Assembly: GCA_041398825.1 (NCBI GenBank)
Contig: JAWKTX010000008.1
Span: 62,001-126,000 of the forward strand
Direction: 5' to 3'
From: Planctomycetaceae bacterium
GTDB taxonomy: Bacteria > Planctomycetota > Planctomycetia > Planctomycetales > Planctomycetaceae
DNA length: 64,000 nt
Below the pieces are notes generated by a model that saw only the letters and a program-made list of their open reading frames with translations, did no database searches and was not told where the DNA came from. The position numbers and the translations under genes are program-made. How positions within the stretch are numbered: the stretch's first letter is position 1; every line of letters starts with the position of its first letter. Of the stretch, positions 47,374 through 57,050 are shown piece by piece.

Positions 47374-47991
47374 GTGCGATGCTGCGGCTCCCGGAGAATT
47401 CTTACCGCGCTGCTGAGACAGCCAAATCCCCGAAATTTCGGTGCTTCGTTGAATCCAATAATCGAACTGCAACAATTGACTGGTCTTTTTCCGGAGAATG
47501 ACCACGCCGCACTTTACGAATCGGCAGAGCATGTTGCTCGCGAAGCCACTCCCGAACCATACCATCGGATGCTGGTTCACGAGCATCACATGACGGTGAC
47601 GATGGAGGCTTATTACGACTGTACGGTGGATGTCGAAGTTCTGGAATCACGATTTGAGGATGGTTTGTACCTCCGGAAGATCCTGTTGAAGAAAAGTGGC
47701 ACAAATGATGTTGTTCAGTTCGGACTTGTGCGGTTTAACTTCGAGTATGTGACTCCAGCAGTGAAGGCGGAGATTCTGGCACAGCAGACGCCTCTGGGAC
47801 GCGTACTAATTCAGCACAACGTCTTACGACATATCGACTTAGGAGCGATCATACGTTTTACTGCAGCAGAAGGGCTTTGTCGGTATCTGCCGATGCAACC
47901 GGGACAAGTCACTTTCGGCCGCATGGCAACGATTTTTTGCAACGGTGCACCTGCCGTTGATCTGCTCGAAATTTCCTCGCCTTTGAAGTAG
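47374..47991 (+). CDS. Chorismate-lyase-like (UbiC/DUF98 fold) protein
   Basis: Residues about 30-200 resemble chorismate pyruvate-lyase-like proteins: a beta-rich core with VLESRFEDGLYLRKILLK, VRFNFEYVTPAVKAEILAQ and TPLGRVLIQHNVLRH. In UbiC-type enzymes the Arg and Glu of this sheet bind 4-hydroxybenzoate. The likely reaction is chorismate to 4-hydroxybenzoate plus pyruvate, unproven here. The annotated start (GTG, 47374) is doubtful; a TTG near 47450 (before NPIIELQQLTG) would match family length better. It is followed after a short gap by the halogenase-like flavoprotein. Confidence 0.6.
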   Translation: MRCCGSRRILTALLRQPNPRNFGASLNPIIELQQLTGLFPENDHAALYESAEHVAREATPEPYHRMLVHEHHMTVTMEAYYDCTVDVEVLESRFEDGLYLRKILLKKSGTNDVVQFGLVRFNFEYVTPAVKAEILAQQTPLGRVLIQHNVLRHIDLGAIIRFTAAEGLCRYLPMQPGQVTFGRMATIFCNGAPAVDLLEISSPLK

Positions 47992-48038
47992 CTGTTTAGA
48001 CAGACGGCTTCACATTCGAACAAGCATCCGAACCAAGT

Positions 48039-49382
48039 GTGAATGAAATGGGGCCCTCAATGATTCAACCATCGCCAGACTCAACCGTTGCCTACCAGCC
48101 TTCGCTCGATCAGGAATACGATGTGGTGGTGATTGGGGGCGGACCCGCCGGGTCTTCTACCGCGGCCCTGGTTGCGGAGTACGGACATCGAGTGCTGTTG
48201 CTGGAGCGAGCTGCTGTCCCGCGTTTTCACGTTGGCGAATCCCTGATCCCTGAAACCTACTGGCCGCTGAAGCGACTTGGCTTGATCAACCGCCTCAAGG
48301 AGTCCGCATTTCCCCGTAAATTCAGTGTGCAGTTCGTTAGTGATGGACACAAAGAATCTGCTCCGTTTTACTTCGACAACTACAACCCGCACGAAAGCAG
48401 CGTGACCTGGCAGGTTGTGCGCAGTGAATTCGACAAGATGCTCCTGGACCGTGCGGTGGAACTGGGTGCAGTCGTGCATACATCTGCTCACGTCCAGCAG
48501 GTTCTGTTCGACGGGGATGCGGCCGTTGGAGTTGGTTGCACCGTGACGAATCCGGACGGCGTCAAACAGGATTTGACCATCAAAAGCAAGGTGGTTGTGG
48601 ATGCCTCTGGCCAGTCCGCGTTTCTGTCATCCCGCCACGGAAAGCGAGACCGGGATCCGCGGTTGCGCAAGGCCACTGTCTGGAGTTACTTCCGTGGGGC
48701 TCGCAGGGATGACGGCAGGGACGAAGGCGCAACGCTGATCATGCAGACGGAGATGAAGAAGTCGTGGTTCTGGTACATCCCACTTCCGAATAACGTTGTA
48801 AGCGTTGGTTGCACAGGAAGCCTGAACTACATGTTTGGCGACACGAGGGATCCGGCAAAGGCCTTCCAGCGAGAACTGGAACGTTGCCCCGCAATGCAGG
48901 AACGTCTCAGGGATGCCGAACGCTGCGAAGATTTCTTCACTACCAGGGACTTTTCATATTACGCCCGGGAGGGCGCTGGGAAAGGCTGGCTGCTGGTCGG
49001 AGATGCATTTGGATTTATTGACCCGGTTTATTCCAGCGGAGTCTACCTCGCGCTGAAGGGTGGAGAATTCGCCGCCGACGCAATTCACGATGCACTTCAG
49101 CGGGAGGATCTTTCTGGTCCTCGACTTGGTCAATGGCAGCCGCTTTACAAGCAGGGACTGGAAAACTTCAGGAAACTGGTTTACGCGTTCTACACGCCCG
49201 GGTTCAGTTTCGGAACGTTCCTGAAGGAGCATCCACAGTTCAAATCGAACATGGTGGACATCCTTGTTGGCGATGTCTTCAAGCCCGGTGTTGGCGATAT
49301 CTTCGACGCGATGGGAACTGTTGAACCACCGCTGGAAGCTCCGGCATGCGATCAACCAGAAACTGCCATCGCAATGGCGTAG
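48039..49382 (+). CDS. FAD-dependent oxidoreductase of the flavin halogenase/geranylgeranyl reductase type
   Basis: The 447-aa flavoprotein has the dinucleotide motif VVVIGGGPAGSSTAAL (29-44) and the PRFHVGESLIP block. It also has the halogenase-type WxWxIP motif (SWFWYIPLP) and GDAFGFIDPVYSSGVYLAL, matching FxxPxxSxG of flavin-dependent halogenases. Halogenase-like proteins with these motifs also include non-halogenating hydroxylases and reductases. ATG codons at 48048 and 48060 are alternative starts. The preceding chorismate-lyase-like gene suggests an aromatic substrate such as 4-hydroxybenzoate, for example in pigment or resorcinol-type biosynthesis (inference). Confidence 0.85.
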   Translation: MNEMGPSMIQPSPDSTVAYQPSLDQEYDVVVIGGGPAGSSTAALVAEYGHRVLLLERAAVPRFHVGESLIPETYWPLKRLGLINRLKESAFPRKFSVQFVSDGHKESAPFYFDNYNPHESSVTWQVVRSEFDKMLLDRAVELGAVVHTSAHVQQVLFDGDAAVGVGCTVTNPDGVKQDLTIKSKVVVDASGQSAFLSSRHGKRDRDPRLRKATVWSYFRGARRDDGRDEGATLIMQTEMKKSWFWYIPLPNNVVSVGCTGSLNYMFGDTRDPAKAFQRELERCPAMQERLRDAERCEDFFTTRDFSYYAREGAGKGWLLVGDAFGFIDPVYSSGVYLALKGGEFAADAIHDALQREDLSGPRLGQWQPLYKQGLENFRKLVYAFYTPGFSFGTFLKEHPQFKSNMVDILVGDVFKPGVGDIFDAMGTVEPPLEAPACDQPETAIAMA

Positions 49383-49808
49383 ATCAGGACAACTGCCGCA
49401 AGGTTCATCCCGGTTGACTGGCATTGCGATGATTGGGCATTGCGATGACTGGGGATTGCACTGGGCAAATGTCAACTTCTCTGATTCCTGCTCCGTTTCC
49501 CGGTGGGTGTTTCTCACACCAACGACTGTTTTGCAGGCACCGACGTTGATAATGCGCGACAAAACCGCAATTACTCAGTTGGCTTGGACGTAGCGAAGCT
49601 TAAGATACGTCGACATGCGACCTGAACTGACCGTTTGGACCGTAGTTGCGATTTGGCTCAGCAGTGACCTGCCAAAAAAACACGCAACCGACCGGGCGTT
49701 GATGGATGCCGGTTCAGAATCGCACCTGAAGTGATCGCCATCCTGCGAACGCGACGGGTTCAGATTGGCATGTTTTGTTGCGGGTGTTGATATGTGCGAG
49801 CGGATTGC
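49383..49808. other. Intergenic region
   Basis: About 425 bases with no supported gene. It contains short near-repeats (GGCATTGCGATGATTGGGCA and CATTGCGATGACTGGGG, 49420-49460) and presumably the promoter of the sigma-54 activator. Confidence 0.45.
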
Positions 49809-50849
49809 ATGAAGTCAGAGTCCGGATTGATTAGTGGTCTGATTGGCAGCTGCGATGCGATGCAGGACGTCTATCAAATCACTCGCAAAGTTGCGCCAAC
49901 CACGGCAACGATCCTGCTCACTGGAGAAACCGGTTCTGGCAAGGAATTGATTGCACGCGCGCTGCATGAACTCAGCCCTCGGGCCACGGGTCCGTTCATT
50001 CGAGTCAACTGCGGTGCTCTTTCTGAAAGCCTGCTTGAGAGTGAACTGTTCGGACATGCAAAAGGTGCCTTCACCAGCGCTATCGAAACCCGGACCGGGC
50101 GATTCGAAGCAGCCCACGGCGGAACCATCTTTCTCGATGAAATCAACTCGGTCAGTTATCAACTTCAGGTGAAGTTGCTGCGCGTCCTTCAGGAACATGA
50201 ATTTGAGCGAGTGGGCGACACGCGGACAATACGCGTGGATTGCCGAGTCATTGCTGCGACAAACGTCGACCTTCAGGATTTGATTCAGGCGGGGACGTTT
50301 CGAGAAGACCTGTTTTACCGTTTAAATGTAATTCCCATCTACCTGCCCTCGCTTCGCGATCGAAAGGATGACATCCCTGACCTGGTGTCCTTTTTCCTCG
50401 CTCGATTTGCCAAGGCCAACGGACTTCCGATTCCACACATGACGGCCGATGCATTGCGATTTCTGGTCCAGTATTCATGGCCCGGGAATGTGCGAGAACT
50501 GCAGAACTACATCGAACGAGCCCTGGTCCTGTCTACCTCGAGCGAGATTACGGCGGATTTGCTTCCGCCTCATGTTCGGGGCCTCGCCCCGGTTCGAATC
50601 GGACGCCGAAACTCAGATGATCTCGAGACCGTTTGCACGGATCTGATTGAACGTCTGATTGCACAAACGACGGAAGATTCGACAGACGTCTACAATCAGG
50701 TGATTGGAGTCGTCGAAAAAGAACTGATTCTTCAGGTAATGCGACAGTGCCAGGGTGTGCAAACGCGAACGGCAACCCGACTTGGCATCAACCGAAATAC
50801 GTTGCACAAAAAAATAGAAGACCATTCGCTTCAGGGTGAATCCCGATAA
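49809..50849 (+). CDS. Sigma-54-dependent AAA+ activator without a receiver domain, GAFTSA variant
   Basis: The 346-aa protein is a stand-alone NtrC-type AAA+ domain. It has Walker A GETGSGKE (39-46), a Walker B FLDEI near 108-112, the sensor I block RVIAATNVDL, and the R-finger/sensor II block YSWPGNVRELQNYIERA. A C-terminal Fis-type helix-turn-helix follows (ATRLGINRNTLHKKIEDH). No N-terminal sensory domain exists, so activity must be controlled by level or partner proteins. The sigma-54 contact loop reads GAFTSA (86-91) rather than GAFTGA, which may weaken or alter sigma-54 engagement. The start at 49809 is the ATG in a longer GTG frame. Confidence 0.93.
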   Translation: MKSESGLISGLIGSCDAMQDVYQITRKVAPTTATILLTGETGSGKELIARALHELSPRATGPFIRVNCGALSESLLESELFGHAKGAFTSAIETRTGRFEAAHGGTIFLDEINSVSYQLQVKLLRVLQEHEFERVGDTRTIRVDCRVIAATNVDLQDLIQAGTFREDLFYRLNVIPIYLPSLRDRKDDIPDLVSFFLARFAKANGLPIPHMTADALRFLVQYSWPGNVRELQNYIERALVLSTSSEITADLLPPHVRGLAPVRIGRRNSDDLETVCTDLIERLIAQTTEDSTDVYNQVIGVVEKELILQVMRQCQGVQTRTATRLGINRNTLHKKIEDHSLQGESR

Positions 50850-51262
50850 TTCAGTCCGACGGGCAACCCTGATCATTGGCAGCCTGTTGGAAAACGGGAC
50901 TGGTTCGAGCAGGAGACCTCATAACACCATGGTTTCCAGTCATCTTGCGTGCTTGTCCCGGTTTTCAACGGACAGTCAGCACAGGCGGATGGAGTCTTGA
51001 ATATTTGACAATCACTGGCTGGGCGAAATAAAGGACGGGTAGTCGTATCGAGAATATGCTGACCGTCGCAGGACTTCTGGAAACTTCGGGACATCTGACG
51101 AATTCGCGGCAGAATGAACGGTCAAAGGTGGTTCCTGACATGAAGGTTGAGGAACTCGCCGCAAGTTTCAGCTTAGGCCGCCGATGGGAGGCTGTTCGTC
51201 GCGATCCGGGATAGTCCGCCGCTGATCTGTTCGTTTGAAAAAGCACAAGTGAAGGAAACCTG
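50850..51262. other. Intergenic region, nothing recognised
   Basis: About 410 bases. Short opposite-strand frames lack ribosome sites and motifs. Confidence 0.45.
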
Positions 51263-51973
51263 ATGTCCGGGCTCTACAGTCCACAGAACGATCCAAAGTA
51301 CCAGAAGGGGGAGGTGCCGGATGCCGCGGCCGCGCCCCCGGATGCAGTCATTTCAGAAGATACTCGGCGAAAGAATCGAATTCCTGAAGGGCAGCATCGG
51401 ACGCGTAAATGGCCTGTGTTACACGCTGCCACTGTGCCGGAGATCGATGCACGTGCCTGGAAACTGTCGATCGGGGGACTTGTTCGCGAGCCATTGGCGT
51501 TTACTCTGGCGGAATTTTCCGCGTTGCCCCGCACACGGGTCTTTGCGGACTTTCACTGCGTCACAGCCTGGTCGCGTCTTGGTAACCTCTGGGAAGGTGT
51601 TTCTATGAAACTATTGCTGGAAATGGCAGGGGTATCTCCCGATGCACACTACGCGGTCGTGAGTGCATGGGACGTTGTTGACCGCAATCAGAATCCGTGG
51701 ACCACGAATCTGCCCCTGTCAGACCTGGCGGAACAGGACGTCCTACTTGCCGATACTCACGACGGCCTGCCTCTGGATGCCGATCACGGTGGACCGGTTC
51801 GGCTCGTTGTCCCAAAGTTATTCGCATGGAAAAGTGCGAAATGGGTGAGATCGATTGAAATCACGAAGGAAAATCACCCAGGCTACTGGGAGCAGGCCGG
51901 TTATCACAATGTGGGTGATCCATGGAAAAATGAACGTTACCGTGATGATCCGGAATGGCTTGCACAGCAATAG
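51263..51973 (+). CDS. Sulfite-oxidase-like molybdopterin oxidoreductase
   Basis: The 236-aa protein has the SUOX molybdopterin-binding fold. SIGGLVREPLAFTLAEFSALP is followed by the molybdenum-ligand cysteine in ADFHCVTAWSRLGNLWEG (Cys99) and GGPVRLVVPKLFAWKSAKWV, which binds the pterin phosphate region. No signal peptide or heme domain is visible, so this is the cytoplasmic, short type often annotated as sulfite oxidase-like. Its substrate is unknown. The MFS transporter gene starts 18 bp after its stop, suggesting an operon. Confidence 0.9.
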   Translation: MSGLYSPQNDPKYQKGEVPDAAAAPPDAVISEDTRRKNRIPEGQHRTRKWPVLHAATVPEIDARAWKLSIGGLVREPLAFTLAEFSALPRTRVFADFHCVTAWSRLGNLWEGVSMKLLLEMAGVSPDAHYAVVSAWDVVDRNQNPWTTNLPLSDLAEQDVLLADTHDGLPLDADHGGPVRLVVPKLFAWKSAKWVRSIEITKENHPGYWEQAGYHNVGDPWKNERYRDDPEWLAQQ

Positions 51974-51991
51974 ACTTCGAAGCACTGATCC

Positions 51992-53329
51992 TTGAACACT
52001 ACGTCTACATCGCCCACTCCAGAGGCAGCTGATAAGAATAATGCATCGCCGGGCAACACTCCGGATGTCCTTGCGCAACGTCGCAACTTTGTGGCACTGG
52101 TCCTGCATCAAATTGTGTTTCGGGTTGCATGGATCTTCAAAACCGAAAGTGTGATCATGCCAGCTTTTCTGGACATGATTGCCGATTCCGGTTTTATTCG
52201 CGGTCTTCTGCCGCTGCTAAATCGATTTGGGCAAAGCATCGCGCCGTTGCTGCGTTCAGAACAAATCGCGACATCTCAAATGAAATCGAAGTTGCTTCTG
52301 CGTTCGACGATTTCCATGAGTCTGCCGTTCATTTGTCTGGGATCTGCAGTCTGGTTCTACCGCGAAGGTCTGCCCTGGTGGTTTACCTGGTTTTTTCTCG
52401 CAGCGTACACCACGTTTTTCTGCCTTCACGGAATCAACGAAACCAGTTTCAGCACCGTTCAGGGAAAACTGATTCCGGTCAACTGGCGAGGAAGACTGGC
52501 TGGGGCCAGCAGCACTCTTGGATCGCTCACTGCCGTCTCGCTTGCGTGGATGCTGATGGGACGGTGGCTGCAAACGGAAGATGCCACAGCTTATGCAAAG
52601 ATCTTTCTGTTTGTGGGTCTCGTGATGTTTTCTTCCAGCGCAGCCATTCTGCTGATGAAAGAATCGCCGGACGAAACCGGTCGACCGAGACTTCGCCGGG
52701 CACATTTTCGCGAAGCCGCTGCCCGTGTCCGCGACGACAAAACACTGCGGGGCCTGTGTGTGATTGCCATTCTCTTTGTCTTTTCGCAGATCCTGTTTCC
52801 CCATTATCAGTCGCTGGGAATGAAGTTGCCGAACGCCAGACCCGTCTTTTTTATGCACTGGGTTGTTGCCCAGCACCTGGGGGCGGCACTCTTCAGCAGC
52901 ATTTCAGGTCGAATGGCCGATCGATTTGGAACGCGGTCTGCATTGAGATTTCTAACGGCGTCCGCAGCTATCGCCCCGCTGCTCGCTTTGACCCTCGCAC
53001 GTGTGGCTCCGGTTCACTGGTTCGCCCTGACGTTCTTCTGGATTGGACTGGTCCCCGTCACATTTCGAATGCAGGTGAACTACACGCTGGAAATCGTGCC
53101 GAGAAGCCAGCATCCGGCTTATATCAGCACAATGACCCTCGCGATGGCGATTCCTTTTCTTCTTTCTCCAGTGATCGGGGCGATGGTGCAGCAGCTTGGC
53201 TTTACCATACCGTTTGTCCTGGTCGCCGCAATCGTAAGCGTGGCCGCTCTGAAAACATGGACCATGCCCGAACCTCGTCATCCTGATTTCGTGACGGGCT
53301 GGGTAGAGAATCGCTCTTCGCCAGGTTAA
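51992..53329 (+). CDS. Major facilitator superfamily transporter
   Basis: The 445-aa protein has about twelve hydrophobic segments arranged as two six-helix halves with a cytoplasmic middle loop (RLRRAHFREAAARVRDDKTL). It begins with a TTG at 51992, since no ATG lies before the first membrane helix (FVALVLHQIVFRVAWIF). It shows the loop SGRMADRFGTRSALRFL, equivalent to the MFS signature GxxxDRxGRR in the second half. The substrate is unknown. It is probably co-transcribed with the molybdopterin oxidoreductase. Confidence 0.85.
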   Translation: MNTTSTSPTPEAADKNNASPGNTPDVLAQRRNFVALVLHQIVFRVAWIFKTESVIMPAFLDMIADSGFIRGLLPLLNRFGQSIAPLLRSEQIATSQMKSKLLLRSTISMSLPFICLGSAVWFYREGLPWWFTWFFLAAYTTFFCLHGINETSFSTVQGKLIPVNWRGRLAGASSTLGSLTAVSLAWMLMGRWLQTEDATAYAKIFLFVGLVMFSSSAAILLMKESPDETGRPRLRRAHFREAAARVRDDKTLRGLCVIAILFVFSQILFPHYQSLGMKLPNARPVFFMHWVVAQHLGAALFSSISGRMADRFGTRSALRFLTASAAIAPLLALTLARVAPVHWFALTFFWIGLVPVTFRMQVNYTLEIVPRSQHPAYISTMTLAMAIPFLLSPVIGAMVQQLGFTIPFVLVAAIVSVAALKTWTMPEPRHPDFVTGWVENRSSPG

Positions 53330-53457
53330 CGGCGAGTTTCGGTTTCGAGTGTCGATTCTTCGTTTGTCTGCTATCCTGCCCAGACACAAGTGTTCTTCCC
53401 TCAGATGGCACTTGACTTAGAGATTCATTTTTCAACAACGGCCGGAGTTCTTTTTCA

Positions 53458-53700
53458 ATGTTCAAACGAATTCTGAACTTCTCTTCTCTCGTCACAGCAA
53501 TACTGCTCAATGCCGGGATTACCCGTGCGCATGAAGGTCATGGACCGGTTCCGGATCAGGGCGACTCTGTTATCCACTATGTCGCGAGCCCTTACCACGC
53601 CGGAACTGCTGTGCTGATCTGTGTTGTATTGCTGAGCATCGCCGTGTGGATTCGAAAGGGCTTCATTCAGCGACTCCGAAAAGCAGAAGCGAAGAAGTAA
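53458..53700 (+). CDS. Small exported membrane protein
   Basis: The 80-aa protein has a signal peptide (LNFSSLVTAILLNAGITRA), a His/Gly-containing segment HEGHGP, one transmembrane helix (AVLICVVLLSIAVWI) and a basic tail. The HEGHGP start resembles short planctomycete metal-related periplasmic peptides. No family is assigned. Confidence 0.7.
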   Translation: MFKRILNFSSLVTAILLNAGITRAHEGHGPVPDQGDSVIHYVASPYHAGTAVLICVVLLSIAVWIRKGFIQRLRKAEAKK

Positions 53701-53868
53701 GCGACAAGCCTTAACGAACGCTGCGCGCTGATTCCGTCGGGCTTACACTATAGGGGCTTCGTCACAAGAGAAGCCGCCTTCAGAGAGCGGTGCCTGACGA
53801 CGACTGTGATTGATCGGGATCGTTCAAAGATTTGAGGACGACAAGTGACAAACCACGGAGACCGAATC

Positions 53869-56800
53869 ATGAAGTGCCTCAACCTTTGCGCAATTCAGAT
53901 TGTTGTCATCGCGGGTGCGTCCTGCCGATTGATCCAGGCCGATCAGCCCGTCGAATTCAATCGCGATATCCGCCCCATTCTGGCGGCCAACTGTTTTGAA
54001 TGTCATGGCTTTGATGCAAAGCATCGACAGGCCGATCTGCGACTGGATTCTGCTGAAGGCGCCTATTCCACTGTCAGTGGATCCCCGGCAATTACGCCTG
54101 GCAATCTGCAGGCAAGCGAACTCTGGCTAAGAGTTACCAGCAGCGACAGTGACCTTCAGATGCCGCCGCCTGATTCGAAGAAACAGCTGAAGCCGGAGGA
54201 AACAGAGTTGCTGCGTCGCTGGATTTTAGAAGGGGCGACGTACCAGAAGCACTGGGCGTTCGAAGTCCCTGTCGCCGTCGAACCACCCAAGTCGGATGAT
54301 CCGCTCTGGAACCAATCACCCATTGATGCCTTCCTCATTCGGAAGATGCGAGACAACGGCCTGAAGCCACAGGCCCTCGCAGACAAGCCAACTCTGATCC
54401 GACGCGTTGCGTTCACGCTGACGGGTTTGCCTCCAACGGTCGCCGAAGTGAACACGTTTCTGGCAGACACGTCCGCAGATGCCTACGAACAAATGGTCAA
54501 CCGTTATCTGGCTTCCTCACGCTACGGGGAAGAGATGGCGAGGCACTGGCTGGATGTTGCCAGATACGCAGATACACACGGGCTCCATCTGGACAATGAA
54601 CGTGAAATGTGGTCCTACCGTGACTGGGTGATCCGAGCATTCAATCAGAATCTCCCGTTCGATGATTTCACAACATGGCAGATTGCAGGAGACCTGATTC
54701 CGGATGCCACTACCGAACAACTGGTCGCGACCGGATTCAACCGATGCAATGTTACGACAAGTGAAGGCGGATCGATTGCAGACGAATGGTTGTATCGGTA
54801 CGCGGTCGATCGCGCCAGTACGACGATGCAAACATGGATGGGCCTGACAGCTGGATGCGCGGTGTGCCACGATCACAAATATGATCCGATCACAACGCGT
54901 GACTTTTATTCGATGTACGCGTTTTACTATTCGTCCAGTGACCCTGCGATGGATGGCAACGTCCGAAACACACGACCTTTCATTAGCGTACCCACGGACG
55001 CCCAGTCGGCGGCTCTTGCGGAAGCCCGGAAAAATGAAGCCGGCTTGCGCGAGCAGCTCACGGAAGCCCTGAATGCGATTGAATATACCGACCCGGCAAC
55101 AGACTCCAGCGGTGCAAACCAGGAACTGTTCAAGACAACCGACATCATCTTCGACGATGTTTTTTGCCCGGGCACGAAGGAACGCAACACCTCTCGGGAT
55201 GCTGCGAAATGGATTTACGCTCCCTCATTTGGAGCCAAATCCGGAACTCGCATTCTGGAACTGGGCTTCGGCTCGAAATATGACCTCACGCTTGAATTCA
55301 CAACGACCCCCGTCACCCTGCCGTCAGAAGGTCAGTTGGAATTCTGGCTGCGTGTGGACGGCTATGAACGACCGGAGACGATTTCTGTTCGTATTGATGA
55401 TGGTGCCGGAAACAAACAGATCGTCTGGGGCAACGCAGAACCTGTGGGTGTTAAGTCCGGGATTCAAAATATGGGTCCGGTCCCAGATGCCAACATCTGG
55501 ACTCACGTCAGCGTCGCACTGGAAGAGCTTGGATGCCGGCAAGGGGGGAGAATCAAGAGTCTCGTGTTCAGCCACAGCGGCGGAAGAATCTGGATTGACA
55601 GCCTGAAGATTTCCGGGATGCGGGCCCCCAAAGACGACCCAATGCGTTCGCTTCTGGCGTGGTGGAAGACCTGTAAAGACGTGACTCCGGATGGAGTCCC
55701 CTCGGCTCTTGCGGCGATTCTGAAGGCCGGGCCAAAAGACGATCTCACAAAAGAACAAAGACAGCAATTGCTGGACTATTTTCAACAGAGTATTCAGCGA
55801 CCGACGGCGGCTGCGGCAGATCTGCAGAAAAAATGGCGAGATGCTGTCGCGCAAATTACCATCATCAGGGATCAGATCCCCGGGACGATGGTGTTCGGTG
55901 AACTGGAGAAACCTCGCGATGCGTTTGTGATGCAACGCGGTCAGTACGACAAACCGGGCGAAAAAGTAGAGCCAGCCGTACCCGTGGCGTTTGCTTCGCT
56001 GAAACTGCAAAACGGACAGCCGTTGCCGGCGGGTCAGCGTGCGAACCGCCTTGACCTGGCAAGATGGTTTCTGGATGAAGAGAACCCACTCACGTCTCGG
56101 GTTACAGTCAATCGCTTCTGGCAGCAGGTCTTTGGTATCGGTCTTGTTCGTACCAGCGATGACTTTGGTTCACGCGGAGACTTGCCCAGCCATCCGGAAC
56201 TCCTCGACTGGCTGGCCGTTGATTTCCGTCAGAGCAACTGGGATGTGAAGCGTCTCATGAAAAATCTTGTGATGACGGCGGCGTTCCGTCAGCAGTCCGT
56301 GATTGCTCCGGACGTCTATGAGGTGGATCCCGGGAATCGACTGCTGGCCCACGGCGCTCGCCTGCGACTGGATGCTGAGCAACTTCGCGATAATGCATTA
56401 TTTGTCAGTGGACTGATCGATCTGACGATGGGTGGTCAGGGTGTGAAGCCGTATCAGCCACCCGGAATCTGGGAACCCGTCGGCTATCAGAACAGTAACA
56501 CCCGCTTCTATATTCAGGACCATTCGTCAGCTCTCTATCGACGAAGTGTTTACTGTTTTTTGAAGCGTACTGCTCCGCCACCATTCATGAGCAACTTTGA
56601 TGGTCCGAATCGAGAACAATTCTGTTCGCGCCGCGAACGTAGCAACACGCCGTTGCAGGCTCTGCAACTCATGAATGATGTTCAGCACTTCGAAGCCGCT
56701 CGAGCACTGGCTGAACGCGTGATTGAGGAGGGTGGTCGGACGCCGGAAAGTCGAATGAACTGGCTCTTTCAGACCGTGCTTTCCCGACATCCTGAGCAGG

Positions 56801-56994
56801 ACGAAATGAAACTGTTGACGGAGTCTTACTCGTTACAGTATTCACTGTTCGAGTCCACTCCGGCCGCGGCGGAACAGGCAATTCACGTGGGTGAATCCAC
56901 TCCAAAAGGCGTAGCCAGTCCGGAGGAAACGGCCGCATGGACGATCATTGCCAACCTGGTACTGAATCTTGACGAAACGATTATGCGAAACTGA
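53869..56994 (+). CDS. DUF1549/DUF1553 planctomycete cytochrome c (PSD1) protein, intact
   Basis: The start ATG at 53869 has GGAG upstream. The 1041-aa exported protein has a signal segment, a PSCyt1 heme motif (CFECHGFDAKHR), DUF1549 (RYGEEMARHWLDVARYADTHG) and a second heme-type site CAVCHDHKYDPI. A long middle insert with a concanavalin-like stretch follows (about 440-600), then DUF1553 (VNRFWQQVFGIGLVRTSDDFG, SNTPLQALQLMND). These proteins are periplasmic multi-domain cytochromes typical of planctomycetes and thought to work with DUF1501 proteins; their substrate is unknown. No DUF1501 gene follows here, unlike the decayed paralogue at 1-5.9 kb. Confidence 0.92.
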   Translation: MKCLNLCAIQIVVIAGASCRLIQADQPVEFNRDIRPILAANCFECHGFDAKHRQADLRLDSAEGAYSTVSGSPAITPGNLQASELWLRVTSSDSDLQMPPPDSKKQLKPEETELLRRWILEGATYQKHWAFEVPVAVEPPKSDDPLWNQSPIDAFLIRKMRDNGLKPQALADKPTLIRRVAFTLTGLPPTVAEVNTFLADTSADAYEQMVNRYLASSRYGEEMARHWLDVARYADTHGLHLDNEREMWSYRDWVIRAFNQNLPFDDFTTWQIAGDLIPDATTEQLVATGFNRCNVTTSEGGSIADEWLYRYAVDRASTTMQTWMGLTAGCAVCHDHKYDPITTRDFYSMYAFYYSSSDPAMDGNVRNTRPFISVPTDAQSAALAEARKNEAGLREQLTEALNAIEYTDPATDSSGANQELFKTTDIIFDDVFCPGTKERNTSRDAAKWIYAPSFGAKSGTRILELGFGSKYDLTLEFTTTPVTLPSEGQLEFWLRVDGYERPETISVRIDDGAGNKQIVWGNAEPVGVKSGIQNMGPVPDANIWTHVSVALEELGCRQGGRIKSLVFSHSGGRIWIDSLKISGMRAPKDDPMRSLLAWWKTCKDVTPDGVPSALAAILKAGPKDDLTKEQRQQLLDYFQQSIQRPTAAAADLQKKWRDAVAQITIIRDQIPGTMVFGELEKPRDAFVMQRGQYDKPGEKVEPAVPVAFASLKLQNGQPLPAGQRANRLDLARWFLDEENPLTSRVTVNRFWQQVFGIGLVRTSDDFGSRGDLPSHPELLDWLAVDFRQSNWDVKRLMKNLVMTAAFRQQSVIAPDVYEVDPGNRLLAHGARLRLDAEQLRDNALFVSGLIDLTMGGQGVKPYQPPGIWEPVGYQNSNTRFYIQDHSSALYRRSVYCFLKRTAPPPFMSNFDGPNREQFCSRRERSNTPLQALQLMNDVQHFEAARALAERVIEEGGRTPESRMNWLFQTVLSRHPEQDEMKLLTESYSLQYSLFESTPAAAEQAIHVGESTPKGVASPEETAAWTIIANLVLNLDETIMRN

Positions 56995-57050
56995 CGGTGG
57001 CATACACGACCGTGTAGTTCACTTGCTCACGTCCGTGGAGAATGTTCGGT

